Origin: Botryosphaeria dothidea
Lineage: Eukaryota > Ascomycota > Dothideomycetes > Botryosphaeriales > Botryosphaeriaceae
Direction: 5' to 3'
Length of the DNA stretch: 64,000 nucleotides
Assembly (NCBI GenBank): GCA_011503125.2
Contig: WWBZ02000016.1
Span: forward strand, 620,001 to 684,000
Shown piece after piece: positions 57,107 to 64,000 of the stretch; positions within the stretch are counted from its first letter, which is position 1, and every line of letters begins with the position of its first letter. A model generated the notes under the pieces. That model saw nothing but the letters and a program-made list of their open reading frames with translations, ran no database searches and had not been told where the DNA came from. The position numbers and the translations under genes are program-made.

Positions 57107-60100
57107 ATGGAGGCAGACTGGGACGAGGTACGCAGCTCCCCGCCGCACCACACCACCGCATCGCCGTGCCCCGCACATCCATCCAGACACTAGCTGGGAA
57201 TGAGCCTCAAAAATGCTGACTTGCGCCCAACACTCGCAGCTCAGTCAAATTCCGCTGCCTCCCCCGGGCCCGCATGCTATGCCCACCCCCGCCACCACCG
57301 TTGCTTTCGATACCCATCAGGACCTGCTTTGGGCCGGCAACGACTATGTGAGTCTCCCGACTCTACCGCGGGAGCCCAGCCTCGACACCCGCATAATCGC
57401 GCGTGGAATTTTGGAAATAATACTGGCTATGGAACAGTAGATGCTGACGAGAACCTCCATTGGCTGTAGGGCCGCGTATCTTCCTTCTTCGGCCCGGAGC
57501 TCCAGCGCTACACCTCCTACCGCGCGCACCCCAGCGCCGAGGGCCCCGTCAAGCAGCTCCTCTTCTGCGACAAGGGTGTCTTGAGCATCTCGGTGCGCAG
57601 CGTGCATCTGGCGAGCAGGCGCGGCCTGACACAATGGCATCTCACGTACGAAACACGTCTCCGTATCTGGTTTGAGGGCTGGGTGCGGACAGGGCTGATG
57701 GCGGTTTAGAAACGATGCGTTCAAGGACTTGCGGTGCATGAGCTTCACCTCCAAGGGCGTCCACGAGGTGCTGGTGGCGGGCTGCCAGGACTCCATGTTC
57801 CGCATCGACGTCGAGAAGGGGACCATTACCGAGACACTGCCGGCGGAGAACAGCTATACCATGATGAAGAAGGGCGGCCAGTACATCTGCGCGGCGACGA
57901 CCACTGGGATGGTGCAGATTATCGATCCGATGAACTTCAAGGTCGTCAAGTCGTGGCAGGCGCATAAGGAGTGGATCAACGATATGGATGCCAAGTCGGA
58001 CTTCCTGGTAACGTGCGGTTATTCGAGGCGCCAGCTGAACAGCCTCATCCTGGACCCTTTCGCGTACGTCTATGACTTGAAGACGCTGTTGCCGCTCCCT
58101 CCCATACCTTTTCATGTCGGCGCTGCCTTTGTCCGCATGCATCCCCGCATGTCAACCACGAGTATTGTGGCCTCGCAATCCGGACAGTTGCAGGTTGTGG
58201 ACCTCATGAACCCGAACACGGCCAACGTCCGCCAAGTCAATCTCTACGAGACGTATCTGACATGTCTGGAGATGGCTCCGTCGGGAGAGGCCCTGGCTCT
58301 TACAGATGCGCTGTGCTCCGTCAGGATTTGGGGTTCACCCACCAAGGTTCGCTTCACAGACCAGAGTCAGCCAACCGAGTTCCCAGATCATCCTATCCCT
58401 ACCCAAAAACTGGACTGGGCAATGGATACTCCCCTCAGCACAATTGGTATGCCTTATTATAGAGAAACCTTACTATCAGTTTGGCCGAGCCACATGGTGT
58501 TCGAGGTTGGCGCACCACCTCCGAAGATCGACTCGCAAGTTCAAGCAAGCCTGAAGCGAGCCGAGATGGGACACTGGGCACCGAATCCGCGAAAGATGCG
58601 CCGAAACCAGGTTCAATCGACGCGTTTGCTGGAGAGAGACAACCCACTCAAGGCTCCAAAGTTCCTCAGTGAGAAGGCTAGAGATGGCAACGGCAACAAG
58701 GAGAGCGAACGCAGGATGAGCGAGACACTCGAGGCGCTGACGGACATAATGCTCGATGGGTCTACGAAAAAGGATGTTCCGGTTATGTACCGGAATGTTG
58801 AAATCAAGTACAGCAAGTTCGGGGTTGATGATTTCGATTTCAAGTAAGTTGGCACTGTCTCTCGCCTCCCTCCGAGCCTCCATGATCCTGATAAGTTGCA
58901 GATATTACAACAAGACAGAGTATTCCGGTCTTGAGACACACATTGCTAATTCCTACGCAAATCCTCTTCTTCAACTTTTCAAATTCACTCCCCTAGTTCG
59001 GAACCTGGCATTACATCACGCAGCAACATCTTGTTTATTCGAAAATTGCCTGCTTTGCGAGCTGGGCTTCCTTATCGATATGCTGGAGAAGGCGTGTGGA
59101 CAGAATTGTCAGGCGACGAACTTCCTGAAGACCTTCAGCGGGCTTTCGAACGCTGCTTCGCTGGGCCTGCTGGAGGAGCACTCTCCCAACAGCTCTCTCA
59201 CAATAATGATTCAAAACCTCAACCGATTCCTCTTGGATAAACTCACGGCAGACTTCCGTCAGATGACGCAGGGCGTCAGTCATCTGGACCATGCCTTTAC
59301 GACCAATGCTGTGGCCAATATACGATGTGCGCAATGCAATAATGAAACGAGACGACCTGGTGCTAGTTTAGTCCACGAGCTGGTGTATCCACCTAAGAAC
59401 ACGATGAAGAACTCGATGCGGGCCTCGCGACCCACATTTTCTCAAATCCTGAAGGCCAGCGTGGAAAGGCAGGACCAGAACAGGGGATGGTGTGATAGGT
59501 GCAAGCGATATCAGCAGTTGGCGGCGCGAAAGACCATTCAAAATGTCCCTCCAATCTTGATGATCAATGCTGCGATCCATAGTCATGAGGCCAAGCAGCT
59601 ATGGGCAACGCCGAATTGGCTACCTGAGAAGATCGGCATCATCGTCAACCAGGGCCAGTTCTTCTGCTACGAGGGTCAGGATCTGGAGCATCATCTGAGG
59701 CGGAACTTCTACGACATTCAAGTCTACGAACTTATTGGCGTTGTTGCGGATATCAACAGTGGAGAGAATCAGAAATCCCACCTGGTTTCTATGATCAACG
59801 TTGCACCCGCATCCCGGAACGAGGAAGCTGAAAGCAAATGGCATCTCTTCAACGACTTCCTGGTACGTCCTGTGAGCAGAGAAGAAGCCCTCCGATTCGA
59901 GCCCAACTGGAAGTTGCCCTCCGTCCTCGCATACGAGAGCGTGAAAGCGAATCACCACATCGACGACTCATGGAAGGATAACCTCGACACCTCTCTCCTC
60001 TACCGCACCTGGGGCACCGGCGAGAGCGACAACCCAGAATTCAAGCCCCTCCACCCCAGCGAGCACCCCGGCCCGGGCTGGCCCGTCGCCATCGACGCGG

Positions 60101-60891
60101 AATTCGTCTCGCTGCAGCGCGAGGAGATCGAGATCAGCGCCTCGGGCCAGCGTGAGACGATCCGCCCTTCGCGCCTCGGGCTCGCGCGCGTCTCGGTGCT
60201 CCGCGGCGGCGACGACGAGGACGAGGGCCGCCCCTTCATCGACGACTACATCGCCATCACCGAGCCCATCGTCGACCACCTCACCCTCTTCTCGGGCATC
60301 TCGCCGGGCGACCTCGACCGTGCGACGTCCAAGCACGCCCTCGTGGGCCTGAAGGTCGCGTACAAGAAGCTGTGGCTGCTGCTCAACCTCGGCTGCGTCT
60401 TCGTCGGCCACGGCCTGCCCAAGGACTTTCGCACCATCAACATCCACGTCCCCAAAGCCCAGGTCGTCGACACGGTCGACTTGTATTTCATCCCCGCCCG
60501 CCAGCGCAAGCTCAGCCTCCGCTTTCTCGCGTGGATCGTGCTGGAAGAAGACATCCAGCAGGACACGCACGACTCGGTCGAGGACGCGCGCACCGCGCTG
60601 AAGCTGTGGAAGCACTGGCGCCAGGTCGAAGACGCGGAGGGGCGGGGGGTGTGCGAGGAGATGGTCAGGGATATCTACAAGAGGGGCTGGGAGGTTGGTT
60701 TCAAGGTCCCCGGCAGCGGCGGTGGCGCACTCGCGGCCGCGCCGAGGAGGGCGGATGCGGTCACGCCCGAGCAGGGCGGCGGCGCGTTCGGGAGCGTCAC
60801 GCCGCAGCGCGGGATCACGCCGGTTAGGCCTGGCACGGGGGGCAGCGTGGGCGGTGTCGGGGGTGGGTGGCGGCGGCCGCCGCCGCCGTAG
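57107..60891 (+). CDS. PAN2: PAN2, catalytic subunit of the PAN2-PAN3 poly(A) deadenylase
   Basis: Five exons (57107-57127, 57240-57347, 57470-57645, 57710-58843, 58902-60891) encode 1142 aa. Exon 1 gives only seven residues (MEADWDE). The order is N-terminal WD40 propeller ([38 protein letters not shown]), linker that binds PAN3, inactive ubiquitin-hydrolase-like domain ([20 protein letters not shown]), and RNase-D-type DEDD exonuclease. Its acidic residues are visible in [25 protein letters not shown] and [11 protein letters not shown]. The Gly/Pro/Arg-rich tail ends RRPPPP. The complex trims mRNA poly(A) tails bound by Pab1 in the cytoplasm. All catalytic carboxylates are present. Confidence 0.95.
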
Positions 60892-61555
60892 TCGTAGTAG
60901 ATGGGGGGTGAAGTGAGGGCGATGAGATGCGGGCGGGTGCCTGGGATATAGGAACGGGCTCTTTTTTCTTGTATTGACGCTTGGATAGCAGGCAACGAGG
61001 GAGGGGGGAGATGAGGTGGTGGCTTGTAAAGGAAAAAAAAAAATTTCATGACTTTCAAGATTCAAGTGTTCTGGGTGGGTTGGCGGGACTGGAGAGGTTC
61101 TGAAATCTGGCATTTCGTCCGCTGCTGTGATCGTGTCATGGTGTTGGTACGCTTCCTGGGGACGGTCAAGAGGAGGGAGCAGTCTGACCGGCTTCCGGAG
61201 ACTTAATGAACCCCTGTGGGCACCCACCCTTTTTTAGAGCATCTGTTCGAACCTCATCTGCAAAAGGTGCTGGAGTTTTGGCGGTACAACGGTAAAACCT
61301 ATTGGGACCCGTTTTGGGTAACGTCGGCCTATTGAGAGACTTATTGACGAGGGTATTGACGAACTAACTGCAACAATGTCACGTGCCTGGAGAACACTCA
61401 ACAGACAACAGAATTACGGATTTCCATGCAATAGTACATTACCAATAATACTGAGCCGAACGGCGGCCGTGTCGGCCAAGAATATCTACATGATGAGCAA
61501 GCGGCCCATCCACGCAAATCAACAGGCATTTCCCGATTCAAATCGGCGCACCATC
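60892..61555. other. Convergent intergenic spacer
   Basis: 664 nt between PAN2 (plus) and the carboxypeptidase (minus). No gene supported. Confidence 0.5.
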
Positions 61556-63855
61556 TTAAGACAGGAACAAGCTCTTCCTCATCATTCCCTTCTTCTTCCC
61601 CAAACCCCGCTTCATCTTCCTGCGAGCCGCGCCGGTCTCGTCGGGCAACGGCGGGTAAGGCTGGGTGTGCGTCGCATTCGCCGGACCCTCGCTCTGGTAA
61701 TCATCCGTGATCCTGCTGGCGCCATCCGCGATGACCAGGTCCCCCAAGACGCGCCTGAAGTGCTCGAGCGTGGCGACGGGCTGGTAGTACGGCGTCTCGT
61801 GGCCGGCGTCGTAGAGGCGCGTGAACGAGAAGTTGCCGTACTGGCGCACGACGCCGTACTCGGTGCCGTCGACGAGCAGCGGCGCGTAGCCCGCCTCGCG
61901 GAACTCGGCCGAGTTGGCGTACTCGACGGCGAGCGAGACGGCCTCGCCGCCCAGCCAGTTGCAGATGTAGTCGGCGTCGCCGTACTGCAGGGCGACGCGC
62001 ACGTTCTGTGCGAGGATCCACTCGAGGTCCTCCTTGAAGTCCGGGAACACGAAGTCGCCGGTGGATTGGAAGCCGGCGTTGACGTAGCGCGAGTTGGTGG
62101 TCGTGTAGTTGATGTTGACGCCCAGGGCTTCCTGCGTCGAGGCCAGGTTGAGGAAGTCGACGAAGTAGTCGGGCGGCGTGGGGTCGTCGTACGGGTGGCG
62201 GATGTCATAGACGCCGCGGTTGCCGTAGTTGTAGTAGGGCTCTTCAACTTCGCCGCGGCAGAAGTTGGTGGCTTCACGGCAGATGGTGTATCTGTCATCA
62301 CTCCTTAGTGGTGATCTGTTGGCGCTTGGGTTTGAGTTGGACTTACCCTTCGTCAGTGGTGCGGTCAGCGGCCGCGCATGCGGCAACTTGGTCAGCGCAG
62401 CCACCCTCGCGGTAGTAGGCATCAACCATTTGGCTGTAGATAGTGTCGTTGACGGCCTTAATACCGTAGGTGTTGTTGACGGCGAACTCAGGGTAGTACG
62501 GCGCTTGGATGCCTGCATTTTCTTGTTAGCGAAGGTTCAAAGCAGAAAGAGGATTTGAACATCTCTACCTTCGTCAATGATGCCGTTGATAATGCCAAGG
62601 GTGTCCATCTCCAGAGCATATCCATTGGTAGATCCGTCCTTAATGGCTTGACTTTGTTCGTAGAAGTAGCGATAGAACGTAGGGCCATCTTAAGGATTGT
62701 TAGCTCTCGCTCTAATAAGCCTCTCATCAAGGTAAATCTTACAATGACCGCCGTACGACTCGGTCCAGAGGTTGAACGTCCGGTTCGAGATGTCAGGGTC
62801 CAGACGCTCCGAAAGTTCGAGGAACGTCTGGATCAACTCCCACGCGCCGACGGCTGCGGCATAAGTGGTATTGGTCGTGTCCGGATCAACGATGGAGTAG
62901 CGACCATCTGTGGTCTCCTGGGTGGTCTCATACGAGAAGCCAACACCGACAGGCTGAGAGAGATAGAGCATATTGGACTCTTCGTTCCAAGAGTAAGGGT
63001 TCCATTGAGTCTTCAGGTCCTCGGTGATATTGCAAGGGCCGTGCTCTGGAAGTTGGTGGTCAGGAACAGCTCTTGTTTGAATTGAATGAAGAATGCTGGA
63101 AGGGCCGAAGGCCCCGATTGGCAGAATTTCCTTCTCCTGAATAAAATGTGCCTCTCAGACTGGCGAGGGACAGGATCATTTGAAAAATTGAAGCGCTCAT
63201 CCGGAGGCGAGCGTGAGACATGCTCGAGCAGCGCGTTCCAATAATATTTTCAGCTCTGCGTGGCCATTGAAGCTTCAGGGGCAATCCCCAAGCCTTCCTG
63301 TCGCCGAATTGCAAGACTCGCAGACATACGATGTTTCCAAGCTCTTATCAAGCCATCAATCCATGAAACACAAAAGAAACACGCTTACCTTGGAACAATC
63401 CAATCAGCGAATCGGAACCCGGACCGCCGTTAAGCCAACTGCGACACGCCAAGTTAGATCTGTGTACCGCCCCCAAATTGCGAGCGTTCTTACAGAGTGA
63501 GCTGCTCCCACGTCAGTCTTCAGTTCAACAAACCAATTGCCCAGGGTCAGGGAAATCTGCTTACCGGCTTCTCCGTAGGGTTCTCCCTGGCCTCGAAGAA
63601 CCAGTAGAAGACGTTGTACTTCTCGTTCAGCGAGATGTAGCCGGCGTAGTCGTCGACGCCCTCGGCCGTCTCGCAGATGCCCTGCTTGCCCGGCTGCTTG
63701 TAGGTGACCTTGGCGCCGTTGGGCGACACGATCTCCTGCACGCCCGTCGGGTCCGCGGGCACCTGGCGCTTGAGCAGGCCGCGGCGGCCGGCGGGAACGT
63801 GCTCGGCGGCGGCGAGGAGGCCCGTGGCCGCGAGAAGAAGGGCGCGGGAGTGCAT
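61556..63855 (-). CDS. Secreted serine carboxypeptidase (S10) with an 8-nt microexon
   Basis: Seven exons (63855-63565, 63501-63494, 63438-63389, 63045-62743, 62688-62569, 62512-62347, 62291-61556) encode 557 aa. Signal peptide MHSRALLLAATGLLAA and a Kex2-like KR at RRGLLKR. The S10 fold motifs appear in order: LTLWLNGGPGSDSLIGLFQ, HGPCNITED, QPVGVGFSY, the nucleophile Ser in TESYGGHYGP, catalytic Asp in YGDADYICNWLGG, and catalytic His in RLYDAGHETPYYQP. The enzyme removes C-terminal residues from peptides, outside the cell or in the vacuole. The LTLWLNGG block is only rebuilt when the 8-nt exon CTCACTCT is used. The intron before the HGPC exon is 343 nt. The C-terminus is unusually basic (RRKMKRGLGKKKGMMRK). 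Confidence 0.88.
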
Positions 63856-64000
63856 TGCGGCTTGGGAGAGGGGGAGGAGGTGACGGAGACGTGGAGGAGG
63901 GAGATGCGTGGTCGAAAGGCATTACGAGTTTTTAAATGGGCTGCTGGGATTGTGGCGAAAGTGGGAATGGTGCCTGCCCGCAGCAGCATGGGCGGTGCTG
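63856..64000. promoter_or_regulatory. Carboxypeptidase 5' region, to window edge
   Basis: 145 nt upstream of the carboxypeptidase start. No motif assigned. Confidence 0.35.

Noticed and set aside
59968..61227. Minus-strand 419-codon frame
   Set aside because: Antisense of the PAN2 exonuclease domain, with biased Arg/Ala/Asp composition.
61376..62308. Plus-strand 310-codon frame
   Set aside because: Antisense of the carboxypeptidase last exon.

Overview
This is eukaryotic nuclear DNA from a filamentous ascomycete (Pezizomycotina), probably a dothideomycete, though the class is an inference. The support is as follows: most genes carry short GT-AG introns of about 47-80 nt; there is a Yap1-type bZIP factor with both cysteine-rich domains, a fungal NACHT (NLR-like) gene, a PDR-type ABC transporter, and many secreted fungal-type proteins; and a LINE retrotransposon is saturated with C-to-T changes of the RIP (repeat-induced point mutation) type. 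All gene models were spliced by hand. Where I give exon coordinates, the exon lengths sum to an intact frame unless a break is stated.

Layout. Positions 1-4762 hold a But2-type secreted protein (cut by the window edge) and a 601-residue disordered nuclear-type protein with two ACGCGT boxes upstream. Positions 5284-25677 form an accessory block, all on the minus strand except one hydrolase. It holds a NACHT pseudogene with three lesions, a secreted cysteine-rich protein whose expected ATG reads ACG, an NmrA-type oxidoreductase with a damaged C-terminus, a CocE-type hydrolase, and a tandem array of four F-box/LRR-like paralogs, two intact and two broken. Positions 25995-34254 hold a pseudo-aldehyde dehydrogenase with a C-terminal membrane segment, a small novel protein, a LigB-type dioxygenase, and a divergent pair of probably mitochondrial enzymes (an Icp55-type aminopeptidase and a SIRT5-type deacylase). 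Positions 34585-37486 are an internally deleted, RIP-mutated LINE with a 14-bp target-site duplication. From 38102 on the region is core genome: Yap1, Spf30, tRNA-Val, a PDR transporter, PEP carboxykinase, a degenerate deuterolysin-like secreted protein, PAN2, and a secreted serine carboxypeptidase.

How the genes work together. No biosynthetic gene cluster is visible. Yap1 and the PDR transporter belong to stress and drug response, and Yap1-type factors control PDR pumps in other fungi. PEPCK serves gluconeogenesis, and Spf30 and PAN2 serve RNA metabolism. The most unusual features are the four-member F-box/LRR-like array, two enzyme-family members that have lost their catalytic residues (ALDH and M35), an 8-nt microexon in the carboxypeptidase, and the deleted LINE with intact ends and a sharp RIP boundary.
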